Shown here piece by piece: positions 18,801 through 26,488 of a stretch of DNA of 49,718 bases. Position 1 is the stretch's first letter; every line of letters begins with the position of its first letter. The translations under genes were made by a program, and so were the position numbers. The DNA lies in NCBI GenBank assembly GCA_934141555.1, contig CAKPCK010000012.1, forward strand, positions 1 to 49,718, in the 5' to 3' direction. Under the pieces are notes generated by a model. The model saw only the letters and a program-made list of their open reading frames with translations, did no database searches and was not told the origin of the DNA. This DNA is from an uncultured Clostridia bacterium. Its GTDB lineage: Bacteria; Bacillota; Clostridia; TANB77; CAG-508.

Positions 18801-21800
18801 AATAGTTTTATCTTTTGGATATTCCATCTTTGTATCATTAAATTCACACAAAATTTTATTTTTTTCAGACTCTGAAATAATTTCAATATCTTTTATTTGA
18901 ACATTTATATCTTTCATAATAAAATCAATTGCATTCATATAATGTTCAAATAATCTTTCTATTGTCTCTTTTTTAAATAAATCTGTACAATATTCAATAT
19001 TTATTGAATGACTTTTAGGCTTTATTTCTAATGATAAATTAAATTTTGCAATATTATTGTTTATTTCAACAATTTGAGTTTCTGTATTATCCAATTTTAA
19101 AATATTTTCTTGATTATTTTGATATGTAAACATTACATCAAATAATGGGTTTTTTGAATTATCTGTTTTAATTCCAAGTTTTTTTACTAACATATCAAAA
19201 GGATATGGTTGTTGTGATATATCATTTAAGATTTGTTCTCTCATTTCATTTAAGAAATCTTGAAATGTTTCTTCAGAATTTATATTTGCTTTTGTTACAA
19301 TATTATTTACAAACATTCCCATCATTCTTTTCATTTCATTTTTATCCCTATTAGCAATAGGACTACCTAAAATGATTTCTCTTTGACCAGTATATTTATA
19401 TAATAATATATAAAATACTGATATAAAAAACATATATGGAGAAACTCCTATTTTTTTAGCATATCTTTCTATTTTTCTAAATTTCTTTTCATCAATAATA
19501 TTTGTAACTCTGTCTCCATTATAACTTCTTGAAGCTGTAGCTTTATAATCATATGGTAAATTTAATTGTTCAAATTCAGAATTTTTAAATTTATTAACCC
19601 AATAATTTTCTTTTTCCTTAATATCATCACTTTGATTATATTTTTCTTCCCATACAGAATAGTCTTTATATTGTATAGGAATATTCTTTAAGTTATCACC
19701 ATTATATAATCTTTCAAATTCTATAATAAAGTTATTTAATGATATACCATCCATTATAATATGATGTGCATCCATTAACACTAATGTTTCTTTATCATCT
19801 ATATAATGCACTTCCATTCTTATTAATGGTTCTTTTTCCAAATTGAAAGGCTTTGAAAAATTCATAACTATATTTTTTATTTCATCTTTTTTATTATAGA
19901 AAACAGGTATTTCACAATCAACATTTGGTTCTATTTGTTGTCTTATATCATTATCTTTAAAAATAAATCTTGTTCTTAAAATACTATGTCTTTTTAAAAT
20001 TTTACTAAATACTTTTTTTATTTTTTCAATATCTAATATTTTTTCTACTAATACTGCACCTGGCATATTATAAACAATATTATCTTCACCAATAATTTTC
20101 ACACTATAATAAATTCTCTTTTGAGCTGATGATAGTGGATATGTGTCTTGAATTGGCACTTTTTCTATTTTTACTTTTGATATGTCTTTTGTTTGATTTT
20201 CTACTATATAATCTGACATATCTTTTATTGTGTAATTTGACAATATATCTTTTATATTTAATTGTACATTAAATTTAGATAAAACTTTTGTTGTCAAAGT
20301 AATTGCTGTTAAAGAGTCTCCACCAAGTTCTAATAAAGTATTATTAATTCCAATTTTATCAACTTGTAACATTTTTTCTATTATTTTTATTAATTCTTTA
20401 TCAATTTCATTTCTAGGTTTTACAATTTCAAGTTCTTTCTCATCTATAACTGGATCTGGTAATGATTTTCTATCAATTTTTCCATTTGGTGTATGTGGTA
20501 ATTGATCCATCTTTACGAAATATTGTGGAACCATATATTCTGGTAATTTTGAATACAAAACTGTTTTCAAAACTGATTTAGATACATGACCTCTTTCCAC
20601 ATAATATGCACATAATGCATCTTTTCCCTTTACAACTTTTTTTACAACAACACAATCATGAATATTGTAAACAGATTGAATTTTTTTCTCAATCTCTTGG
20701 AGTTCTATTCTTAATCCTCTTATTTTTACCTGATTATCAATTCTACCATAACAAGTAATTTCCCCTTTATCATCAAAAGCACCTAAATCTCCTACTTTAT
20801 ACATAATTTTTCCATCTATAAATGGATTTGGTATAAAGCTTGCATTTGTTTGTTGCTCTTTATTCATATATCCTTTTCCAACACCATCTCCAGAAATATA
20901 TAATTCTCCTATTGTGCCTTGTGGCATCACTTTTTTATTTTTATTTAGGATATAGATTTGCGTATTATCAATAGGTCTTCCTATTGTAATTTCTTCTTGA
21001 TTTGTTGCATATCCAACTGTTGAGAATATTGTTGTTTCAGATGGTCCATATCCATTATAAATTATTACATTTGGAATTATTTCTTTAATTTTATCTACCA
21101 ATGTTTTTTGTAAAGGCTCTCCTGCTAACATTATATATTTTAAACTTTTTAAATTATCTTTATTATTCAAATTTTCTAAATGAAATTTCATTACAGATGG
21201 TGTTGTTTGCATTATTTCAACATTATTATCTTTTATAATTCTTTCTATTTCAGATGTCATCTTTTGACCATTTTCACTTGTTAAATATACAGTTAATCCT
21301 CTTGTTAATGACATTAATGTTTCAAATGCAAATATATCAAATGAAACTGTTGTAATAGAAAGTATTTTATGATTTTTTCCATCTTTTAAATATTCAATTA
21401 TATTTTTCATTGAATTATAAAAATTGCTTAAATTTTTTTGTTTCAACATTACTCCTTTTGGGGTACCTGTTGAACCAGATGTATATATTAAATATGATAA
21501 ATCTTCTGGTTTAGAAATATTTTCTAAATTTTCTTTATGATTTTCATATATTTTTTCCTCTTTAACATTTATAAGCTTTTTATCTGCTAAATTTCTCCTA
21601 TTTTGACTTGTTAATATTATTGTTGCTTCACTATCTTCTAGCATATATTCTATTCTGTCTTTTGGATAATCTGGTGCAATTGGAATATAACTTCCACCAG
21701 CTTTTAATACTGCTAACATTGATATTAGCATTTCAAATGAACGTTCTAGCAATATCCCAACAACAGTATTATTAGTTACTTCATTTTCTCTTAACTTATA

Positions 21801-23279
21801 TGCTAAACTATTTGCTCTCTCATTCAATTCTCTATATGTCATTTCTTTATCTTCAAAAACAATTGCTATCTCATCTGGTGTTTTTTCTACTTGTTTTTCA
21901 AAATATTTTATAAAAGGTATGTTTTCATTATATTCTAAATCTGTTTTGTTAAATTCTACAAGTAATTTTCTCTTTTCATCAAGTGTAACAATATCAATTT
22001 CACTAAGTTTTATCTCTTCTTTTGACACTACTTGTTTTATAACATTTAATATTCTTTTATGTATATTTTCAATATCATCTACTTTATAAATACTTGTTTT
22101 ATAATCATATGCTATATTCAAATTTCCAGTATCATTTAAGTCGTAAATTTGAATATCTATATTATCTGCACAATATCCATTAAATGTCCATTCTGTCTCA
22201 TATTTAATATTTCCTTCATTTTGTTTTGCATTTGTTATTTGATATGATAATAAAATATTATATAAATTTGGAATACTTTTATTTTCTTTTCTTAGGTCTT
22301 CTAACAAGCATTGATATGAATATTTTTGATGTTTCAACATATCCATAGAGTCTCTTGCTATATTTCTTACAAATTCTTTAAATTCTATATTTTCATCAAT
22401 ATTAATTTTGAATGGTGCCATGTTTATAAACATTCCTGCAGCATTCTTTTCCTTGAAATTAGTTCTGTTTAAAATAGGTGTACCTATAACAAATTCATCT
22501 AAATTAGAAATTTCGCCTATATATATTGCATAAATAGCCATAAAAAAATTATATAATGATATTTTGTTTTCTTTACAATATTTCTTTATTTCTACTACAT
22601 TTTCTTTTGATATTTTATATTGATTTCTACTACCTACAGGATTTTTTTCGTCAACATCTCCTTTTATACTTCCTGGTATTGTTGCAACTTCTGGAATAGT
22701 TCTAAATCTCTCTAACCAGTATTGCTTATCTTTATTATATTTTTCACTTTCTTGGTATTGTTGTTCTGATTTAATATAGTCTATATATGAATATATAGCC
22801 TTTGTTTCTACTTCTTTATTTTGAATTAATTCTGAATATGTTTTTATGATGTCATTACAAATAAGCGCTAATGTCCACGCATCTGAAATTAGATGGTGTA
22901 TATTGAGCATGAAAGCCCCTTTTCCATCTATAAATTTAAAGATATAAAATTTAAATAATTTTGAATTTTCTAATTTGAATTTTGTTTTTGCAATTTTGTT
23001 TCTCTCTATTTCTAACTGATTTTTGCCCGCAATATTAATAGTGTCTATCTGAATTTCTTTTTTTTCAGATAACACTTGTTCAACATTTCCGTTATTTAAT
23101 TGAAACTCTAGCCAAAAGTTGTCATGTTTTTGGCACACTATTTGTATAGATTTTTCTAATTTCTTAAAATCTACTTTTTCTTGTATTATGGCTGTTCCAC
23201 AAATATTGTTTATACTACTTCCTTTGTAATATTGCTCTGTTACCCAAATTGATTTTTGAGCATTTGTTAAATTCCCCAT
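15870..23279 (-). CDS. Two-module nonribosomal peptide synthetase with terminal reductase (C-A-T-C-A-T-R)
   Basis: This 2469-aa synthetase reads as two complete modules plus a release domain. C1 is at about 1-430, with HHLISDA (H128, H129, D133) where the usual motif ends DG. A1 is at about 460-950, with YTSGSTGTPKG, NGYGPSETT and PNGKIDRKSLP. T1 has LGGDSL with its Ser near 988. C2 is at about 1040-1470, with HHIIMDG near 1171. A2 is at about 1490-1980, with YTSGSTGRPKG and NGYGPTETT. T2 has LGGDSL with its Ser near 2025. The reductase has GATGFVG near 2106 and YTKFEAE near 2269 (YxxxK). Such enzymes release aldehydes by NAD(P)H reduction of the thioester. Gut Clostridia are known to carry C-A-T-C-A-T-R clusters yielding dipeptide aldehydes and pyrazinones. 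An N-terminal C domain suggests N-acylation of residue 1. Ten-residue codes read by eye are DIFQMAGIFK (A1) and DVWYIVGVCK (A2); I assign no substrate. No PPTase or exporter adjoins it. Confidence 0.93.
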   Translation of the reverse strand: MGNLTNAQKSIWVTEQYYKGSSINNICGTAIIQEKVDFKKLEKSIQIVCQKHDNFWLEFQLNNGNVEQVLSEKKEIQIDTINIAGKNQLEIERNKIAKTKFKLENSKLFKFYIFKFIDGKGAFMLNIHHLISDAWTLALICNDIIKTYSELIQNKEVETKAIYSYIDYIKSEQQYQESEKYNKDKQYWLERFRTIPEVATIPGSIKGDVDEKNPVGSRNQYKISKENVVEIKKYCKENKISLYNFFMAIYAIYIGEISNLDEFVIGTPILNRTNFKEKNAAGMFINMAPFKINIDENIEFKEFVRNIARDSMDMLKHQKYSYQCLLEDLRKENKSIPNLYNILLSYQITNAKQNEGNIKYETEWTFNGYCADNIDIQIYDLNDTGNLNIAYDYKTSIYKVDDIENIHKRILNVIKQVVSKEEIKLSEIDIVTLDEKRKLLVEFNKTDLEYNENIPFIKYFEKQVEKTPDEIAIVFEDKEMTYRELNERANSLAYKLRENEVTNNTVVGILLERSFEMLISMLAVLKAGGSYIPIAPDYPKDRIEYMLEDSEATIILTSQNRRNLADKKLINVKEEKIYENHKENLENISKPEDLSYLIYTSGSTGTPKGVMLKQKNLSNFYNSMKNIIEYLKDGKNHKILSITTVSFDIFAFETLMSLTRGLTVYLTSENGQKMTSEIERIIKDNNVEIMQTTPSVMKFHLENLNNKDNLKSLKYIMLAGEPLQKTLVDKIKEIIPNVIIYNGYGPSETTIFSTVGYATNQEEITIGRPIDNTQIYILNKNKKVMPQGTIGELYISGDGVGKGYMNKEQQTNASFIPNPFIDGKIMYKVGDLGAFDDKGEITCYGRIDNQVKIRGLRIELQEIEKKIQSVYNIHDCVVVKKVVKGKDALCAYYVERGHVSKSVLKTVLYSKLPEYMVPQYFVKMDQLPHTPNGKIDRKSLPDPVIDEKELEIVKPRNEIDKELIKIIEKMLQVDKIGINNTLLELGGDSLTAITLTTKVLSKFNVQLNIKDILSNYTIKDMSDYIVENQTKDISKVKIEKVPIQDTYPLSSAQKRIYYSVKIIGEDNIVYNMPGAVLVEKILDIEKIKKVFSKILKRHSILRTRFIFKDNDIRQQIEPNVDCEIPVFYNKKDEIKNIVMNFSKPFNLEKEPLIRMEVHYIDDKETLVLMDAHHIIMDGISLNNFIIEFERLYNGDNLKNIPIQYKDYSVWEEKYNQSDDIKEKENYWVNKFKNSEFEQLNLPYDYKATASRSYNGDRVTNIIDEKKFRKIERYAKKIGVSPYMFFISVFYILLYKYTGQREIILGSPIANRDKNEMKRMMGMFVNNIVTKANINSEETFQDFLNEMREQILNDISQQPYPFDMLVKKLGIKTDNSKNPLFDVMFTYQNNQENILKLDNTETQIVEINNNIAKFNLSLEIKPKSHSINIEYCTDLFKKETIERLFEHYMNAIDFIMKDINVQIKDIEIISESEKNKILCEFNDTKMEYPKDKTIIELFENQVQKNKNVLAVVQGDFKITYKELEEKSNYVAQVLQKNGIKNGDVVGVCLNRSIELIISIIGILKIGAIYMPIYIDYPRERKEYMLQDSNAKVLITQNDETYQFNGIVYKIENWKKIIEKKEIDFKSDVKADNIAYIIYTSGSTGRPKGVQIRHNNLVNFIYAFNQYYKNNIGRKDRILATTNISFDVSMWEIFFAILNGATLVLYEEESIKDILKYKNSILTNKITGLYIPPNILEEIYNLLKEEKNIEINKILVGVEPIRKSVLNKFFGLNPQMQIINGYGPTETTVCCTAFIYSEDKTDGIVSIGKPLKNNNIYILNTDKNLQPIGIPGEIYVSGSGVGNGYINRDEDNKKSFINETCNKFNKKMYKTGDMAKWNADGTINFIGRNDSQVKISGHRIELNEINNIVMNYPNIIKAYTTTVKKGEKVYIATYYIAEKKVSTKDLETFLKGILAEYMVPNFMVQLDKFPITPNGKIDKEELPKDFSVNTQYVEPRNKFERDISEILKKLLMQEKVGIDDNFFDLGGDSLIAIKFQIEALNKGLALTYSDIFSNPTIRLLSEKDSKKIKKSEEKKYDYTNINNLLSQNNINNIHVGKSKKINNVLLIGATGFVGVHILERLIISGANQIYCLVRKKSMTDPEERLRKIMNFYFGDKYNSLLGNKIKIINGDITDDLLGQSNINNYNEIAQNIDCVIHSAAIVKHYGKINEFNDTNVIGTENVIKFCKRFSKKLFYISTLSVSGNKLENCEEKVEFKENQLYIGQDFSNIYVYTKFEAEREILEEIPKGLNACILRIGNVTSRYTDGKFQINISENAFVSRIKSIIALGVIQNKYLNHSLEFTPVDVLAEAIVKVIEHNCEMTVLHLFDNNFIKISSLLEILTKIGIDIKPISDEEFQNNITNVLKNNEQKNKINGIITDLDDNKLLNLVNYVIPNADLSTRYLKLIDFEWPDINEEYIKKYIKYLNQIKYI

Positions 23280-23325
23280 TTTCTTAACATCCTTTTTATA
23301 TTTACATTTAGTTTCATACTATTTT

Positions 23326-23354
23326 ATTGTAACATTATTTTACATTTTTTGCAA
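23326..23354 (-). promoter_or_regulatory. SigA-type promoter of the NRPS operon
   Basis: On the minus strand, TTGCAA (23349-23354) and TACAAT (23326-23331) are separated by exactly 17 bp. An AAAGG ribosome-binding site and ATG at 23279 follow. It lies just after the upstream terminator, so the NRPS unit begins here. Confidence 0.65.
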
Positions 23355-23376
23355 TTTTTTTGCATAAATTATTAAA

Positions 23377-23425
23377 AAACTAGGATGAGAAGTTTCATTT
23401 ATAACTCTTCATCCTAGTTTTTTAC
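23377..23425 (-). terminator. Strong terminator between the MYG1-like gene and the NRPS
   Basis: AAAAAACTAGGATGA pairs with TCATCCTAGTTTTTT around a loop that also contains AGAG/CTCT-type pairing, giving a long stem ending in T6. It isolates the NRPS unit from upstream transcription. Confidence 0.85.
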
Positions 23426-24331
23426 TTATGAAGTTATTGCAATTTGGGCTAACCTAATTGCATCTTCCTTTGTTTCTGCAGCACCAACAAAGCCTCCATG
23501 ATGGCAAAATAATGCTGTTTTTACACCTGTCACTTCTTGATATTCCCTTCCTTTTAATCCTAACCAATTATCTGGAACCGCCTTCATTGGAATATGCTGT
23601 TTTAAATCAGTAGTAACAACTTGCCAGTTGTACCCACCTCTAAGAGATGGATATATAACAAACCACACTTCCAATGCTTTTTGATTCCTAGAAAAATAAA
23701 GTGGTCTTGACCAAGAAACATACTTTTCCAAAATCATAATATGATTTTTTGACTTTTCAATAGCATCTTCTATATAGCTTTTGGCTTTTAACGAAGACAT
23801 CGCTCTCCTTAATGTATTGTTAAATACTTTTTTGGCAAATTCACAAGCTTCCTTAAAAGCTTCATCAAAACTTTTATCTTCGTCCCAAGTTGGATTAAAA
23901 TCAGAAATCACCTGACTAATGTTCATCACTGAGATCTCTGTTCTCGGAATTGTTACAATACCATTATCCACAGCATCAATTCCTTGAATCAAGATTTTTT
24001 CAACAGCACTCCACAATGACTTAGAATTAATATATTTCTTTTTTAATAATTCCATTCCAAAATCATTCCAAATTAGACCAGCAGAAGCATATGGAATTTT
24101 ATTGTCTCGTACACCATTTCCTCCTTTTTGATGATGATCCCAACGTCCTCCTCCAATATCATATACTATAACATCTAATTTTAGATCTTTTGGGACTTTA
24201 AGTGTCCGACAGACGACTACATTCTCAAATAGTTCTTCAAGAATAACAGTTGCAAAAACTTCATCTGCATGAAAAACTCCAGCATGTGTAACTAACTGTG
24301 CTTCATAAACATTTGTTGTCATTCTAATCAT
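23426..24331 (-). CDS. MYG1 family protein (UPF0160, DHH-like metal-dependent hydrolase)
   Basis: This 301-aa protein has the MYG1 hallmarks. THAGVFHADEVFATVIL near the N-terminus and YDIGGGRWDHHQKGG supply the DHH-type metal ligands. ASAGLIWNDFG lies in the middle and FCHHGGFVGAAETKEDAIRLA at the C-terminus. Eukaryotic MYG1 is described as a nuclear and mitochondrial 3'-5' RNA exonuclease; the bacterial role is not established. The start at ATG 24331 has TGGAGG nine bases upstream; a 26-codon upstream extension lacks a ribosome-binding site. The gene is monocistronic, with terminators on both sides, and its base use looks less AT-biased than the flanking genes, hinting at transfer. Confidence 0.85.
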   Translation of the reverse strand: MIRMTTNVYEAQLVTHAGVFHADEVFATVILEELFENVVVCRTLKVPKDLKLDVIVYDIGGGRWDHHQKGGNGVRDNKIPYASAGLIWNDFGMELLKKKYINSKSLWSAVEKILIQGIDAVDNGIVTIPRTEISVMNISQVISDFNPTWDEDKSFDEAFKEACEFAKKVFNNTLRRAMSSLKAKSYIEDAIEKSKNHIMILEKYVSWSRPLYFSRNQKALEVWFVIYPSLRGGYNWQVVTTDLKQHIPMKAVPDNWLGLKGREYQEVTGVKTALFCHHGGFVGAAETKEDAIRLAQIAITS

Positions 24332-24426
24332 AAATAACCTCCATAAGTCGTTCAAGTATAAAGTTTTTAAACATATATTAAGTATAACACAATTTACATA
24401 ATTTTGCAATTATAGATTTTATTTTT

Positions 24427-24462
24427 AAAAAAAGAGAATCAGATTTTACTCCAATTCTCTCA
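24427..24462 (-). terminator. Terminator after tsf
   Basis: On the minus strand a GAGAAT...ATTCTC stem (24454-24459 with 24434-24439) is followed by seven T residues. Confidence 0.7.
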
Positions 24463-24469
24463 AAATAAA

Positions 24470-25345
24470 TTATTTTAATTGTTTCATAACTTCTTCAGCA
24501 AAGTTTTCTTCTTTCTTTTCGATACCTTCACCTGTTTCAAATCTTGCAAATTCAAGAACTTTTGAATCTTTTAATATTTCAGAAACCTTTTTGCTTGGAT
24601 CTTTAACAAATTCTTGATCTACTAAACAGATTTCTTGATAGAATTTATTAATTCTTCCTAAAACAATTTTTTCTGCAATTGCTTCTGGTTTTCCTTCATT
24701 CATTGTTTGAATTTTTAAAATTTCTTTTTCTTTTTCTACTCTTTCTGCAGGTACTTGATCTCTATCAATAAATTCAGGTCTTGCTGCAGCTATTTGCATA
24801 CATACATCTTTTGCTAATTCTTTAGTTCCAGATGTCATATTTACTAATACTGCAATTTTTCCATCACCATGAATATATTTTTCAATTAATCCGTCTGTTG
24901 TTTCAAATCTTGCAAATCTTCTTATTGAAATATTTTCTCCAATTGTTGCAATTTTACCAATTAATGCTTCATTAACTGTTTTTCCTTCTTCAAACATTGC
25001 TGGTTCTGCTAATAATGCTTCTACTGATTCTGGATTATTTTTTACTATTTGTTTTGCGACATCCATTACAAATGTTCTAAATTCTTCATTTTTTGCAACA
25101 AAGTCTGTTTCAGAGTTAACTTCAACTATTGCTCCTACTTTTTCATCTTCTGAAATATATGCTTCTACCATACCTTCAGCAGCAACTCTTCCTGATTTTT
25201 TTGCAGCCTTTGTAATTCCTTTTTCACGTAAAAGTTCTGCAGCTTTTTCTAAGTCTCCATCTGTTTCTGTTAAAACTTTTTTGCAGTCCATCATTCCTGC
25301 TCCTGTTTTTTCTCTTAATTCTTTAACTAATGCAGCTGTAACCAT
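24470..25345 (-). CDS. tsf: Elongation factor Ts
   Basis: This 291-aa protein is full length. It starts MVTAALVKELREKTGAGMMD, with the UBA-like N-terminal domain (TGAGMMDCKKVL) and the TDFVAKNEEF signature of the core that contacts EF-Tu. It ends in a conserved C-terminal helix region. It catalyses GDP/GTP exchange on EF-Tu. A GGAGG lies before the ATG. It is downstream of rpsB in the usual rpsB-tsf order, with a 106-bp gap that contains a stable hairpin. Confidence 0.97.
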   Translation of the reverse strand: MVTAALVKELREKTGAGMMDCKKVLTETDGDLEKAAELLREKGITKAAKKSGRVAAEGMVEAYISEDEKVGAIVEVNSETDFVAKNEEFRTFVMDVAKQIVKNNPESVEALLAEPAMFEEGKTVNEALIGKIATIGENISIRRFARFETTDGLIEKYIHGDGKIAVLVNMTSGTKELAKDVCMQIAAARPEFIDRDQVPAERVEKEKEILKIQTMNEGKPEAIAEKIVLGRINKFYQEICLVDQEFVKDPSKKVSEILKDSKVLEFARFETGEGIEKKEENFAEEVMKQLK

Positions 25346-25410
25346 TATTTATTCCTCCTTTTAAATTTTAATAATTGCTTATTTCAATTATTATATATAC
25401 TTATTAAAAT

Positions 25411-25436
25411 AGAGTAGAGCAGTAGAGCCCCACTCT
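25411..25436 (-). terminator. Hairpin between rpsB and tsf (attenuator or processing site)
   Basis: A 10-bp stem with two G-T pairs and a 6-nt loop lies between rpsB and tsf. On the minus strand it is followed only by ATTTTAAT. It could lower or separate tsf expression from rpsB. Confidence 0.5.
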
Positions 25437-25451
25437 TTTTATTCTTAATTA

Positions 25452-26225
25452 TTATTCAGCTTTTTCGTCAGCTTCACTTGCAACTTGTTCCATTGATGTA
25501 GCTTCTTCTTCAACATTTTGTTCTTCTGTTGCTTCAAAGCTTTCACCTTGTTTTCCTTCAATGATTGCATTTGCCATAACATCTGCTATTAAACTTACAG
25601 ATCTTATTGCATCATCATTTCCTGGAATTGGATAGTCTAAATCTTGTGGATTGCAGTTTGTATCTACAATTCCTACTACTGGTATATTTAATTTTTTAGC
25701 TTCTAATATTGCTATTCTTTCTTTTTTAGGATCTACTAAGAATATAACTCCTGGTAATTTATCCATTTCTTTAATTCCACCAAGATTTTTTTCTAGTTTT
25801 TCCATTTCTTTCTTTAATAGAATTACTTCTTTTTTAGGTAATACATCAAATGTACCATCTTCTTCCATTTTTTCAAGATCTTTTAATCTTTGAATTCTTT
25901 TTTGGATTGTATCAAAGTTTGTTAACATTCCACCTAACCATCTTTGATTTACATAGTACATTCCACTCTTTATTGCTGCATCTTTCATGCAATCTTGAGC
26001 TTGTTTTTTTGTTCCTACAAATAGAACTGTTTTTCCTTCTTCTACTTGTTCTTTGATGAATTCATATGCTTCATCAATTTTCTTTGAAGCTTTTTGTAAG
26101 TCGATGATATGAATACCATTTCTAGCTTGGAATATGTATTCTGCCATTCTTGGATCCCATCTTCTTGTTTGATGTCCAAAGTGAACACCTGCTTCTAGTA
26201 ATTGTTTCATTGCAACTACTGCCAT
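25452..26225 (-). CDS. rpsB: 30S ribosomal protein S2
   Basis: This 257-aa S2 begins MAVVAMKQLLEAGVHFGHQT and has TRRWDPRM, FVGTKKQAQ and the DTNCNPxxxDYPIPGNDDA signature. The C-terminal 30 residues form an acidic Glu/Ala tail, common in clostridial S2. The start at 26225 follows a near-perfect AAGGGAGGA; the 11-codon upstream extension contains that site and is rejected. It is the first gene of the rpsB-tsf unit. Confidence 0.97.
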   Translation of the reverse strand: MAVVAMKQLLEAGVHFGHQTRRWDPRMAEYIFQARNGIHIIDLQKASKKIDEAYEFIKEQVEEGKTVLFVGTKKQAQDCMKDAAIKSGMYYVNQRWLGGMLTNFDTIQKRIQRLKDLEKMEEDGTFDVLPKKEVILLKKEMEKLEKNLGGIKEMDKLPGVIFLVDPKKERIAILEAKKLNIPVVGIVDTNCNPQDLDYPIPGNDDAIRSVSLIADVMANAIIEGKQGESFEATEEQNVEEEATSMEQVASEADEKAE

Positions 26226-26330
26226 TTCTAATTCCTCCCTTTTTGTTATAACTTCCATAAAGTATCTTCATTTATTCGGACCTATTTTATAGGCACTCCC
26301 TAACAAACTACTCTTTATGTGTTTTTTACG
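26226..26330 (-). promoter_or_regulatory. rpsB mRNA leader with structured element
   Basis: The predicted transcript has about 105 nt before the S2 start. The leader contains a GGGAGTGCCTATAAAATAGG stretch in which CCTAT and ATAGG form a tight hairpin. A leader of this size before a ribosomal protein gene is a candidate autoregulatory site. I do not recognise a named family. Confidence 0.35.
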
Positions 26331-26336
26331 CTAATT

Positions 26337-26364
26337 ATTATACCACATTTTTCATAAAAATCAA
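26337..26364 (-). promoter_or_regulatory. Promoter of rpsB
   Basis: On the minus strand, TTGATT (26359-26364), a 16-bp spacer and TGG-TATAAT (-10 at 26337-26342, extended -10) give a near-consensus strong promoter. Confidence 0.75.
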
Positions 26365-26446
26365 GTGTTTTCAAAAAAATATTAAAGTAAAAACATATAC
26401 TTGAATATTTTGTACTTGTATCATAACTGACTATATCGACTAAAAC

Positions 26447-26480
26447 AGAAAAGGTATGGTTTTTATACCACACCTTTATT
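26447..26480 (-). terminator. Terminator after hemW
   Basis: On the minus strand, AAAGGTGTGGTATAAAAACC folds with the following ATACCTTTT. This ends the murD-prmC-whiA-hemW unit. Confidence 0.7.
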
Positions 26481-26488
26481 TAATATCA

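Noticed and set aside
18340..21490. Near-identical stretches near 18355 and 21472 as DNA repeats
   Set aside because: They encode the conserved YTSGSTG core motif of the two adenylation domains, so the similarity is explained by protein homology.
24332..24409. 26-codon N-terminal extension of the MYG1-like protein
   Set aside because: No ribosome-binding site, whereas TGGAGG precedes the ATG at 24331.
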